Of a stretch of DNA of 64,000 nucleotides, positions 43,792 to 52,069 are shown in pieces. This DNA comes from Laribacter hongkongensis DSM 14985 (GTDB lineage: Bacteria; Pseudomonadota; Gammaproteobacteria; Burkholderiales; Aquaspirillaceae). Where the stretch lies: the NCBI RefSeq assembly GCF_000423285.1, contig NZ_AUHR01000001.1, positions 62,001 through 126,000 on the forward strand, in the 5' to 3' direction. The position numbers and the translations under genes are program-made. The number at the start of each line of letters is the position of its first letter. Within the stretch, counting starts at the first letter, position 1. The notes beneath the pieces were generated by a model. It did no database searches. It was not told where the DNA came from and saw only the letters and a program-made list of their open reading frames with translations.

Positions 43792-44900
43792 GGCTCCAGC
43801 ACACTCACCGGCAGTTGCCGCCGGAACTGCCGGTCATGGGCAAGGACCAGTTCTCCGGTCACGCCGTCGAACGTCCGGCCGCTGGCCATAGGGCCGTTCA
43901 TGAGTTCGACCGCCAGGCGGTAGGCATCAATCCCGAGGGCATAGAGCCGCTCGGTCGCCAGCGTCAGGGGTTCGGCCGGGCGTGGATAGCGCTGCACCAC
44001 CGGTCGCTGCGGATCGATCAGCCACGGCATGTCCGGCACCCGGGTACCGGCCAGCACCGGCGGCAGGGGAGTGACCCGCAACTGGGAAGTCGCATAACGC
44101 GGCAGCCGGGCCGGCAGGGCCGGCGCCAGCAGGGGCTGCGACAGCGCTAGGAATGCGCCGTCGGCTGTGGCGGACAGGGCCGGCAAGGCCGGCGAGTCAT
44201 ACTGCACGCTGGCCGGCAGCTGGTGACTGCCGTCTACGGTCCACGCATTGACGAATGCCCGTGCCAGCCGGGCATCCAGCCCGCCCGGACCGGTAACAAC
44301 CAAGGGCCGCTGGATACCGGCTGCCCGCATGTCGGTCGCCGATTGCCGGGCTTCGTGGTCAGCGGCCAGCGACAGGCTGTAAAGCTGGGGCCGGGGCGGC
44401 AATCCGTCGAGCGCATTGAGCGCCAGCGTGGGAACAGCCTTGACCAGGGGTACGATACCGGCAACGGCGGACCGGGTCAGCGGCCCGATCACCACGCGCG
44501 CGCCTTGCTTGAGCGCGGTCTGGTAGGCACTGGCGACCTGCTGCTGGCCGTCCGTGTCGTAGACGATCACCTCCGGGCCGTGTTCTGCCTGCCGGGCGGC
44601 CATGATGCCGGCACGCACCACCTGGGCAGCCTCCTGCAGGCCGGCGTGCTGGAGCGGTAACAGGACGGCAATCGGCGCCGGTCCCGGCAATGCCGTGCCA
44701 GCAGCAGCCTGCGGATTCGCCACGGGTACAGCCGGTAGCGTAGCCGGTGCAGACGGCACGGAAGCAGCAGCTCCCGGCAGCGGTCTTAAGGGCGCGGCAT
44801 TGAGCCGGATGATATAGTCGGCCTCGGCAGGCGTTGCTGCATGCGCGCTTGCCAGCCAGAAGCCGGCCAACAGGGCCAGAAGTGGAGCCAGTCGTTGCAT
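43788..44900 (-). CDS. lpoA: penicillin-binding protein activator LpoA, short form
   Basis: 370 residues. LpoA activates PBP1A in peptidoglycan synthesis. Here only the C-terminal periplasmic-binding-protein-like domain is present (about residues 75-370, starting PIAVLLPLQHAG). The N-terminal TPR domain of the E. coli protein is missing, and a short Pro/Ala-rich linker replaces it. The leader MQRLAPLLALLAGFWLASAHA ends in AHA with no lipobox Cys, so this form is predicted to be soluble in the periplasm, unlike E. coli LpoA. It overlaps yraN by 4 bases and is divergent from rsmI with overlapping 5' ends. Confidence 0.85.
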   Translation of the reverse strand: MQRLAPLLALLAGFWLASAHAATPAEADYIIRLNAAPLRPLPGAAASVPSAPATLPAVPVANPQAAAGTALPGPAPIAVLLPLQHAGLQEAAQVVRAGIMAARQAEHGPEVIVYDTDGQQQVASAYQTALKQGARVVIGPLTRSAVAGIVPLVKAVPTLALNALDGLPPRPQLYSLSLAADHEARQSATDMRAAGIQRPLVVTGPGGLDARLARAFVNAWTVDGSHQLPASVQYDSPALPALSATADGAFLALSQPLLAPALPARLPRYATSQLRVTPLPPVLAGTRVPDMPWLIDPQRPVVQRYPRPAEPLTLATERLYALGIDAYRLAVELMNGPMASGRTFDGVTGELVLAHDRQFRRQLPVSVLEP

Positions 44901-45791
44901 TCCCCGTACTTTCAGATACTTGAAGATGCCAGAGTCTCGTTTAAGCGAGGCACATTATATGTAGCGGCTACCCCGCTGGGAAACCTTGCCGATATCACCT
45001 TGCGGACATTGGCACTGTTTGATGCCGCAGACATCATTCTGGCAGAGGATACGCGCGTCACCGGACAATTGCTGGCACGCTACGGTTTGCGTCGCCATAT
45101 CGTCAGTGTCCGCGAACACAACGAGCGCAGCATGGCCGACAAGGTGATCGGCTGGTTGCAGGACGGCAAGCTGGTCGCGCAGGTATCCGACGCCGGCACT
45201 CCGGCAGTGTCCGACCCTGGCGCCCGCCTGTGCCGGGCGGTCTGGGAGGCCGGTCTGCCGGTATCTCCCCTGCCCGGTGCTTCGGCCGTGACGGCGGCGC
45301 TGTCCGCATCGGGCGTAATGGCTGAAGGCTGGCGGTTTGCCGGTTTTCTGTCGCCCAAATCGAAGGCCCGACGGGAGGCGCTGGCGGGCTGGCTGCACTG
45401 CCCCGATGCCGTGGTGATCTACGAGGCACCGCACCGCATTCAGGATACCGTCGCCGACATCGTGACCGAGCTGGGAGAAGAGCGTCCGCTGGTGCTGGCC
45501 CGCGAGCTGACCAAGACGTTCGAAACCATCCTGCGGCTGCCGGCTGCCGGCCTGCTCGAGCGCATCAACAGTGACCCCAACCAGTCCCGCGGCGAGATGG
45601 CCATCATCATCGAACCGGCACCCGCCACGGCGGATTCGGACGAAACCGCCGTTGTCGAAGGCCAACACATCCTCAAGGTCTTGCTGGCCGAAGGACTTCC
45701 GGTCAAGCAAGCCGCCAGCATCACCACCCAGCTGGCCGGCGGACATAAAAAGGCCTGGTATGAACAGGCCTTGGCCCTGAGAAACAGCTGA
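44895..45791 (+). CDS. rsmI: 16S rRNA 2'-O-ribose C1402 methyltransferase RsmI
   Basis: 298 residues from TTG at 44895. Methylates the 2'-OH of C1402 in 16S rRNA. Family motifs: LYVAATPLGNLADITLRTLALFDAADIILAEDTR at the start, then VSDAGTPAVSDPGARL near residue 115 and PGASAVTAALSASG near 143. Start choice is open: the only ATG is 54 bases earlier at 44841, inside the divergent lpoA; the TTG has GGAG 8 bases before it and gives the family length. Either way the gene overlaps lpoA's 5' end. Confidence 0.92.
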   Translation: MHSPYFQILEDARVSFKRGTLYVAATPLGNLADITLRTLALFDAADIILAEDTRVTGQLLARYGLRRHIVSVREHNERSMADKVIGWLQDGKLVAQVSDAGTPAVSDPGARLCRAVWEAGLPVSPLPGASAVTAALSASGVMAEGWRFAGFLSPKSKARREALAGWLHCPDAVVIYEAPHRIQDTVADIVTELGEERPLVLARELTKTFETILRLPAAGLLERINSDPNQSRGEMAIIIEPAPATADSDETAVVEGQHILKVLLAEGLPVKQAASITTQLAGGHKKAWYEQALALRNS

Positions 45792-45820
45792 TTGCCATAA
45801 CCAGGCCGGCCCCATATAAT
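45792..45820 (+). promoter_or_regulatory. predicted sigma-70 promoter of tRNA-Leu
   Basis: TTGCCA and TATAAT are 17 bases apart. The tRNA 5' end lies 40 bases after the -10. Confidence 0.8.
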
Positions 45821-45859
45821 GCTCTACCTACCGCACCTAAATGCAGAAATTCAGTGCAA

Positions 45860-45944
45860 GCCCGGGTGGCGAAATCGGTAGACGCAGGGGACTCAAAATC
45901 CCCCGCCGCAAGGCGTGTCGGTTCGAGTCCGACCCCGGGCACCA
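45860..45944 (+). tRNA. tRNA-Leu (anticodon CAA)
   Basis: 85 bases with encoded CCA. Acceptor stem GCCCGGG/CCCGGGC is perfect. The anticodon stem GGGGA/TCCCC carries a 7-base loop CTCAAAA, so the anticodon is CAA and reads UUG. A long variable arm is present, and the T arm contains GTTCGAGTCC. Class II structure fits leucine. Its 3' end faces an integrase remnant, as for a tRNA used as an attachment site. Confidence 0.97.
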
Positions 45945-45978
45945 ACAGGTCAAATCAGATAGTGTCACGAAGTGTCTG

Positions 45979-46012
45979 AAACCCGCATCCAGCAAGGATT
46001 TGCGGGTTTTTT
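45979..46012 (+). terminator. intrinsic terminator after tRNA-Leu
   Basis: Stem AAACCCGCA/TGCGGGTTT with extra TCC/GGA pairing and six T at the 3' side. Confidence 0.85.
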
Positions 46013-46054
46013 GTTGTCTCACGTTGTGCCACGGAATGCCGTGACAGCCCACGA

Positions 46055-46098
46055 TTTTAGGTATACGCCGATTCGATCAGGGTTCTGTATACCTAAAA
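46055..46098. promoter_or_regulatory. perfect 12-bp inverted repeat before the integrase remnant
   Basis: TTTTAGGTATAC (46055-46066) and GTATACCTAAAA (46087-46098) flank a 20-base spacer. The right arm ends one base before the integrase ATG. Centre spacing is 32 bases, about three helical turns. Likely an operator or integrase binding pair. Confidence 0.7.
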
Positions 46099-46572
46099 AT
46101 GGCCAGAACAACCGTCCCGCTTACCGATGCGGCCTGCCGTAACGCCAAACCCAAAGACAGGGATTACTCCCTATTCGACGGTCAAGGCCTGTACCTGCTG
46201 GTCAAAACCAATGGGATCAAGTTATGGCGGATGAAGTACATCAAGCCAAACGGTAAACAAGGGCTGACCTCGTTCGGAAACTATCCCGCCATATCGCTTG
46301 CCATCGCCCGCGAGTTGCGCGCCAAAGCAATCGACCTACTGGCAATGGGCACTGACCCGGTAGTGCACAAGCCAAGGCAGCAAGCATCGCGATTGCTTCC
46401 AACATCTTCGAAGCCGTCACGCGGGAATGGCACGACAAGATACGCGGCAAGTGGAGCCATGACCATGCCGGGCGCATCCTCAAGCGACAGGAACAGAACC
46501 TGTTCCCAGCCATCGGAAAGCATCTAATCGCTCACCTCACAACGCTGGATTATCTGGATACTTTGCGCCAGA
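46099..46572 (+). pseudogene. tyrosine integrase remnant (DUF4102 N-terminus), frameshifted and truncated
   Basis: N-terminal part of a P4-type phage or island integrase. Frame 1 encodes the arm-binding DUF4102 domain (LTDAACRNAKPKDRDYSLFDGQGLYLLV, then SFGNYPAISLAIARELRAKA) up to about 46370. A frameshift there moves the rest to another frame, which encodes IFEAVTREWHDKIRGKW and LKRQEQNLFPAIGKHLIAHLT, the core-binding domain. Homology ends near 46572. The catalytic domain with the Arg-His-Tyr residues is absent. It lies 155 bases after tRNA-Leu, the usual target position. The element it once moved is not recognisable in the window. 46573-46789 holds nothing else I can name. Confidence 0.85.
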
Positions 46573-46789
46573 GCAATCGATGCAGTCGCCCGCTGGCGCT
46601 GTCGGTGCTGCTCACCAAGAATCCGATCCGGCCGGCTCCATGGCATCGGTCGGGCAGAGCCCCATGCCGAGCAGAAAATACAGTTAATCAGAAAAAATGC
46701 ATAGCCTTGCAATGTGAATAAACTTGGCCGCCATGGCCTACTTGCTTCCAGAGCGGCCAATATTTCAAATCAATAAAACCAGGCATTTC

Positions 46790-48676
46790 CTATAGCCGAA
46801 AGCGCGCAAAGGCATTACCCATATGTTGCGCGGCCTGATCCACCCCGGCTACCGTTTCACTGATTGCCTGAAGATTGCGGTCGTTTTCAAGGATGTAGCT
46901 GTTCATCGACTCGGTGCTTTGTGCCAGCAAAGTACTGGCATTCTGCTGCTCTTGAGTTGAGTCAGTGATTTCTGCCACCTTGCCGACCACCTCCTCCATG
47001 GCCTGCCTGGCTTCTCGGATAGTGCCAACTACCGATTGCGTCTGCTCCAGACCGGCGCTGACCGACTCCACCGTACATCCCATGTCGTGCACGGCCTGAG
47101 CGGTTTCCTGGCGCACCGCACCGATCATCCGGGTAATTTCTTGAGTAGCTGCACCAACCCGCTCAGCCAATTTGCGAACTTCGTCAGCCACCACGGCAAA
47201 ACCACGACCTGCCTCTCCTGCACGTGCAGCCTCGATGGCAGCATTCAGCGCCAGCAGGTTGGTCTGGTCGGCAATTTCACGGATCACACCAGTGATGCCG
47301 GAAATTTCTCCGGAGCGCTGATCCAGTCCATCCAGTACCGTACGCAAGCCCTGTACGGCTTGCATGGTGGCCTCCATGCCGTGAGCCAGCGATTCGATAT
47401 CACCAGCCGTCTGTTCCAGCTGCCGGTGCGTCGCCCGCACATGCTGGTCGGTATCACTGGCATTGCCGGAAATATGGGCGATGCTGACCGAGATTTCCTC
47501 CTGCGTAGCTGCATTTGAAGAAGACAGGTCAGCCATTTGCCGTGAACGACCGGCAATCCCGTTCATCTGTTGATTGATACGCTGGATATCGCTAACCAGG
47601 CTGGAAGCTTCCTCACGCAGGTTACGGAACATTTCGTGCAGGCGCCCAATAAAGACATTGAATGCACGGGCCGTTTCGGCCAGTTCATCCTGCCCTTCTT
47701 CCGGCAGGCGAACGGTCAAGTCTCCTTCGCCCTGAGAAATCGCTCTCATGGTGTCCTGCAATTGCGCCAAACCTCGCAATGAGTGGCGAGCCAACCATGA
47801 ATTGATGACTGCAATCAGTATGATCAGAAAAGCGCCGCTACCAGCCAGTACCAGCAGAAGGGTTTCCAGAGGCGCCAGCACTGCATCCTTGTAGGTAGCA
47901 ATACCGAGATACCAATTAGTACCCGGTACTTTGTCCCAAAGCATCAGCATGTCTGTGCCATCGTTGCGCACAGATTCGACCAATTGTTCTCGACCTGCCC
48001 ATTTCTGCAGATTCTCTGGTGTCAAGCTGGAATTGGAGGACGTGATGGGTTTGAGTATCAGTTGTTTTTCGGGATGTGAAAGAATAGTCCCCTTTGCATC
48101 AACGAGGAACATATAGCCCCCGCCCTGGATATCGATATTGCCAAGCACAGCCTTGACCATATCCTCCAGTTCCATATCGGCAGCCAGCACCCCTTTCAAC
48201 ATATCCCCCTGCCTTAGTGCATAGGCAAAGCCTACGGTAGGCTGACCGCTAATGGCGTCAGCGTAAGGGTCAGTCACAATAACTTTTTTGCTTTTGACTG
48301 CTGCTTGATACCACGGTCGCTCAGAAGCAATAAAATTAGCCGGTAATTGTCTGTCGTCAGAAAAAAGAGTATGCCCATCGGCTCCGGCAAAGTACGCAAC
48401 CACGTAATCGCCAATATCCATCGCCTGCTTGAGGTCGCGCAATGGAACATTTTCCTGATGCTGACTGGCAATGCCAGTCAGCACACGTTGCTTATCCTGT
48501 AACCAAGACTCCAATGCACGGTTTTGCCCTCGCACCAAAGTGTGTATTTCTTGATTCAGCGTATAAAGCAGGGAGGCACGCATCTGCCAAAATGCCATCC
48601 CGATCATCAAGACACCTAAAGCCACTAAAAATACTGTATTCCATACCAATATTCGTGCTTTGAGTGTTTTCAACAC
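46790..48676 (-). CDS. methyl-accepting chemotaxis protein
   Basis: 628 residues, inner-membrane chemoreceptor. Helix 1 at about 10-30; a periplasmic dCache-type sensor to about 275, with [19 protein letters not shown] typical of the membrane-proximal Cache fold; helix 2 at about 280-300; HAMP at about 305-360; and the cytoplasmic signalling domain with the invariant tip [40 protein letters not shown] near 480-520. No CheR-tethering pentapeptide at the C-terminus. Start GTG at 48676 with AGGAGGAAA upstream. An FNR-like box and a -10 candidate lie upstream. The ligand is unknown. Confidence 0.93.
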   Translation of the reverse strand: MLKTLKARILVWNTVFLVALGVLMIGMAFWQMRASLLYTLNQEIHTLVRGQNRALESWLQDKQRVLTGIASQHQENVPLRDLKQAMDIGDYVVAYFAGADGHTLFSDDRQLPANFIASERPWYQAAVKSKKVIVTDPYADAISGQPTVGFAYALRQGDMLKGVLAADMELEDMVKAVLGNIDIQGGGYMFLVDAKGTILSHPEKQLILKPITSSNSSLTPENLQKWAGREQLVESVRNDGTDMLMLWDKVPGTNWYLGIATYKDAVLAPLETLLLVLAGSGAFLIILIAVINSWLARHSLRGLAQLQDTMRAISQGEGDLTVRLPEEGQDELAETARAFNVFIGRLHEMFRNLREEASSLVSDIQRINQQMNGIAGRSRQMADLSSSNAATQEEISVSIAHISGNASDTDQHVRATHRQLEQTAGDIESLAHGMEATMQAVQGLRTVLDGLDQRSGEISGITGVIREIADQTNLLALNAAIEAARAGEAGRGFAVVADEVRKLAERVGAATQEITRMIGAVRQETAQAVHDMGCTVESVSAGLEQTQSVVGTIREARQAMEEVVGKVAEITDSTQEQQNASTLLAQSTESMNSYILENDRNLQAISETVAGVDQAAQHMGNAFARFRL

Positions 48677-48718
48677 AGCTTTCCTCCTAATTCATTTGTT
48701 TCCCGAATTAAAATGATG

Positions 48719-48762
48719 ATGATAAATCAACGCACTACCGCATCGTCTTTGACTTGAATCAA
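48719..48762 (-). promoter_or_regulatory. candidate FNR-dependent promoter of the chemoreceptor
   Basis: The site TTGAC-N4-ATCAA (48749-48762) matches nine of ten bases of the FNR/ANR consensus. A -10-like TATCAT lies at 48724-48719 on the minus strand. This would put the site centre about 43 bases upstream of the start of transcription, near the class II position. Confidence 0.45.
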
Positions 48763-49097
48763 ACACCTCAAACGAGCGCGGGCAGGCCGAAGCTACTTGG
48801 TCGTATGCAAGAATGGCAATCCTCTACGCATCATGGTGACCGTGACTCGCAACGAGGCAAACACATGAAAAGCAGGTAAAAAAGCTATCGGATTAGCCAG
48901 CACCACCATAGTGCCGTTCTGACTGGTGCTGACGTGGAGCTTGTCCATACCCTGCGCGAGCGCGATAGCAAGGCTTGCGTGGAAGTTTGAGGTGTAAAAA
49001 TCCGCCACTGTGGACATCTGTTGTCAGTACGAGCAGCGCGCACATCATGAAACACATGCCTTGCTGCTCAGCCGTCGTGTAAAACAACTTGGAGCGC
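48763..49097. other. gene-free stretch beside the IS remnant
   Basis: No supported gene. A 74-codon frame on the minus strand (48793-49017) has a hydrophobic patch but no match I recognise. The stretch is less GC-rich than its neighbours, which fits foreign or decaying DNA between the chemoreceptor and the IS3 fragment. Confidence 0.5.
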
Positions 49098-49317
49098 AGT
49101 ATCGGCATGAGGGAGACCATCAAACACGATTACGTAGCGCACATGCCGAAACCGGACGCTGCAACAGCCTTGCGAAACCTGAGCATTGCCTCGTGCATTA
49201 CAACGAGCATCACCCGCACAGTGCACTGAACTGCCGTTCACCACGGAGAATTTCGCCGCTTGGCGATCACCTCAATCTAACGAGGGCTGAGTGCCCTGAG
49301 ATACGGAGTCAAATCCA
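49098..49317 (+). mobile_element. IS3-family remnant: transposase C-terminus and right end
   Basis: The C-terminal segment of an IS3-family OrfB is readable in pieces: TIKHDYVAHMPKPDAATALRNL, then HYNEHHPHSALNCRSPR, then EFRRLAITSI and a stop at 49280. Two frameshifts separate the pieces. The sequence continues to an IRR-like end at about 49291-49317 finishing in TCCA. The DDE catalytic Glu region upstream is lost. It is inactive. The left end of the element is not in the window. Confidence 0.8.
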
Positions 49318-49324
49318 GGTACGG

Positions 49325-49336
49325 CCCCCCCCCCCC
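49325..49336 (+). repeat. homopolymer tract of 12 C
   Basis: Twelve consecutive C, 7 bases after the presumed IS end and 52 bases from the ampR stop codon. The longest single-base run I saw in the window. Confidence 0.95.
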
Positions 49337-49387
49337 GGAATTGCCTATGAACCGGCAGGACAAGGGCTTATCCAGCTACAGGACAGA

Positions 49388-50275
49388 TCAAAGGCCTGGC
49401 TGGCCGGCTATCTGTTGCAGCAACCATTGACTGAAGACCAGCATGGCCGGGCTATCCTGCCTGGACTGCAATTTGACCAGCCAGTACTGTCCTGTCGACA
49501 GGCCGGGCGAAAAAGGCTGTACCAGTTCACCCCGCGCCAGTGCGCGGGTAAACATCGCCGGAGGCGCCAGTGCGATACCTGCACCCTGCCGGGCGGCTTC
49601 AATCATGCCTATCGACGAGTCGAACATGATGCTGTTCCGGATGAAGACCGGATGGCCTACCCCGGCCTCTCGCAGCCATTGCGGCCATTCGTCAGCGCGG
49701 TATGAGCGGAGCAGGGTATGGGCCAGCACGTCGGCCGGTTGGCTGAGCGTCCTCGCCAGTTCCGGTGTGCAAAGCGGGCTGAGCGGTGCTTCGAACAGCG
49801 GCGTGGCATCCAGGCCCTGCCACGCTCCGGAGCCGAATTTCACTGCGTAATCCAGCCCCTCCGCCGCAATGTCCACCCGGTTGTTGTGCGTGGACAGGCG
49901 CAGGTCAATCCGGGGATGGCTGTTTACAAAGCCGGGCAGGCGCGGCAAAAGCCAGCCTGTGGCAAAAGTTCCGACCACTCCGACATGCAGCGGTTCGCGA
50001 AAGGCCCCTTCACGGAAGGGCTCCATGGTCAGCGCAATGCTGTCAAACGACCGGCTGACGGCAGGCAGCAACCATTCGCCTTCGCGGGTAAGCATCAGGC
50101 CGCGGGGCAACCGCTTGAACAGCATGACATTCAGCTGCTGCTCCAGTGCCTTGACCTGATGACTGACGGCGGTCTGGGTAACGTTCAGCTCAATGGCCGC
50201 CCGGGTAAAGCTCAGATGGCGTGCTGAAGCCTCAAACGCCCGCAATGCATTCAAAGGTAGAAATGGTCGAACCAT
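49388..50275 (-). CDS. ampR: LysR-type regulator AmpR
   Basis: 295 residues. AmpR senses muropeptides from cell-wall recycling and induces the divergent ampC. N-terminal HTH: PLNALRAFEASARHLSFTRAAIELNVTQTAVSHQVKALEQQL (about 6-50). The effector domain (about 90-290) starts LHVGVVGTFATGWLLPRLPGF, close to the known AmpR form. Divergent from ampC with a 189-base gap between start codons, the classic arrangement. No start ambiguity: ATG 50275, no clear ribosome site. AmpR of Laribacter hongkongensis was described with its ampC. Confidence 0.93.
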   Translation of the reverse strand: MVRPFLPLNALRAFEASARHLSFTRAAIELNVTQTAVSHQVKALEQQLNVMLFKRLPRGLMLTREGEWLLPAVSRSFDSIALTMEPFREGAFREPLHVGVVGTFATGWLLPRLPGFVNSHPRIDLRLSTHNNRVDIAAEGLDYAVKFGSGAWQGLDATPLFEAPLSPLCTPELARTLSQPADVLAHTLLRSYRADEWPQWLREAGVGHPVFIRNSIMFDSSIGMIEAARQGAGIALAPPAMFTRALARGELVQPFSPGLSTGQYWLVKLQSRQDSPAMLVFSQWLLQQIAGQPGL

Positions 50276-50319
50276 CGTGAACCCAAAATCAATTCATGAC
50301 TGTGACTAGATTTTATCGT

Positions 50320-50348
50320 TTGTTGGCAAGACTGCTTGCCAATAGAGT
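50320..50348 (+). promoter_or_regulatory. predicted ampC promoter with a palindrome in its spacer
   Basis: TTGTTG and TAGAGT are 17 bases apart. The spacer and the last bases of the -35 form the perfect inverted repeat TTGGCAAG-N4-CTTGCCAA (50323-50342). The predicted leader before the ampC ATG is about 110 bases. Confidence 0.5.
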
Positions 50349-50464
50349 CAGTATCCATCTCCGGCACGGAGAAAACAGAACATCATCATGTTTTGCTGCC
50401 GGGCACTGCACCTTGCCGAACAGCGGATCAAATCGATCGGCATATACATACGGAACAAACAGGC

Positions 50465-51631
50465 ATGAAAAAACGGATTACCCCATTTTCCCGCTTTGCA
50501 TCAAAAGGCCTTTTCGCCTGTAGCACAGGCATGTTGCTGGTGACGGTGGCACATGCTGCCAATACAGCAGCAGCCGGCATGGATGCCATGATACAAACCG
50601 TGATGCAGGCACACCAGATTCCGGGCATGGCCATTGCCATCATCCAGTCAGGCAAGACCACTTATCACAATTATGGTGTCGCCTCCCGCGAAACCGGCCA
50701 GCCGGTCCGGGAAACCACCCTGTTTGAAATCGGCTCCCTTTCCAAACCGTTTACTGCACTGATCGCCCAGCGGGCTGAAACCGAAGGCCGGATTGACCTG
50801 TCTGCACCGGCCAGCCGCTACGTTACCGCCCTGCGGGGCAGTGCATTCGACCGGATCACCCTCAGGCAGCTCGGTACTTATAGCGCAGGCGGATTACCGC
50901 TCCAGTTTCCTGACAATGTCACCACCCCGGCAGATGTGCTGGCTTATTACCGGCATTGGCAACCTGTCCATCCGGCAGGCACCACCCGGCTGTATTCCAA
51001 TCCGAGCATTGGCCTGATGGGGCTGGCTGCCAGCCTGGCAACCGGAGAGTCCTTTGCCGGCCTGCTCGGGACAACGGTGCTGCAACCCCTCGGCATGAAC
51101 TCGACCTATCTGCAAATGCCCCCGGAGGCCCGTTCACGTTATGCCATGGGTTATACCGCCGCCGGGAAACCGGTCAGGGTCAACCCCGGTCCGCTGGATG
51201 AGGAAACCTACGGCGTCAAGTCCACAACCGCAGACATGGCCGGATTTTTATTGGCGCATATGGACCCTGCACGCAGCAAAGGTGCATTGCGGTCGGCATT
51301 ACAGCAAACACGTGTACCGGTTTATTGCGCCGGACAGACCCGGCAAGGACTGGGCTGGGAAAGTTATCAAGACTGGAAAAACCTCGACGTGCTGCTGGCG
51401 GGAAATTCAAATCAAATGGTGTTTGAGCCGCAGCCGGTGAAAGCCTGTCCTGCCGGCACCATGAATGAGCCCGATGTGTGGGTCAACAAGACCGGTTCTA
51501 CTGCGGGATTCGGCGCTTATGCCGTATTCCTGCCTGCCCGACAAACCGGCATTGTCATCCTGGCCAACCGTAATTACCCGATTGCAGACCGTATCCGGCT
51601 CGCTCACGGAATTTTGACCGCATTGCACTGA
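50465..51631 (+). CDS. ampC: class C beta-lactamase AmpC
   Basis: 388 residues. Periplasmic serine beta-lactamase that hydrolyses cephalosporins. Signal peptide with a hydrophobic core ending AHA near residue 31. Catalytic motifs: SLSK at 91-94 (nucleophile Ser91, general-base Lys94), YSN at 177-179 and KTG at 342-344, all intact and properly spaced. Start ATG 50465 gives the normal family length; the frame is open further upstream with no signal peptide. Regulated with ampR in the opposite direction. A class C enzyme inducible by AmpR was reported in L. hongkongensis; this gene fits. Confidence 0.96.
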   Translation: MKKRITPFSRFASKGLFACSTGMLLVTVAHAANTAAAGMDAMIQTVMQAHQIPGMAIAIIQSGKTTYHNYGVASRETGQPVRETTLFEIGSLSKPFTALIAQRAETEGRIDLSAPASRYVTALRGSAFDRITLRQLGTYSAGGLPLQFPDNVTTPADVLAYYRHWQPVHPAGTTRLYSNPSIGLMGLAASLATGESFAGLLGTTVLQPLGMNSTYLQMPPEARSRYAMGYTAAGKPVRVNPGPLDEETYGVKSTTADMAGFLLAHMDPARSKGALRSALQQTRVPVYCAGQTRQGLGWESYQDWKNLDVLLAGNSNQMVFEPQPVKACPAGTMNEPDVWVNKTGSTAGFGAYAVFLPARQTGIVILANRNYPIADRIRLAHGILTALH

Positions 51632-52069
51632 GTCATCATGAATTGATTGGCAGCGGTGGATTCAAGCACTGAAAGGGAATGCGGCCCGGCCCCGGATGGA
51701 TTGGTATCCGGGTCCGGGCCGCTTCGCCATGCATAAAAACCCGTCACGGCAATACCCAAAAGCAGCACATTCCGGGCAGACATGCATCCTTGTCCGAAAT
51801 ATTTCAGCCAGCCTTGAATCTTTTCCATAATCCAAAGCGCCCAAGACGGGCCTGGCAATTCAAGATGCCTGAATCGACTTTCGCGACCATCCTGCCATAC
51901 AGGATCCGTGTGCAAACCGTCGCCGGATGAAAGCCCTCCAGCACCAGCAGCAAACCCGACGCTACTTGCACAAGCCTGCATTACCCGCCGGAAATCACGC
52001 CTGCTAGGCAGTTTCCGGAGCATGCCCGATCCAGCCAGTCCTGCATCCCCGGCCGGTTCCGGCACACCT
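51632..52069. other. 438-base region between ampC and the PAP2 gene
   Basis: No supported gene. It holds a strong GC-rich hairpin after ampC and otherwise nothing I recognise. Confidence 0.6.
51681..51722 (+). terminator. hairpin after ampC
   Basis: Arms starting GCGGCCCGG and ending CCGGGCCGC with an inner CCCGGAT/ATCCGGG pairing and an 8-base loop. No T tract follows, so termination strength is uncertain. Confidence 0.55.

Noticed and set aside
48793-49017. 74-residue frame on the minus strand beside the IS remnant
   Set aside because: No recognised family and no ribosome binding site; it lies in decaying DNA.
51604-51828. 74-residue frame on the minus strand with one hydrophobic segment
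   Set aside because: It overlaps the end of ampC, passes through its hairpin, and has no ribosome site or recognised homology.
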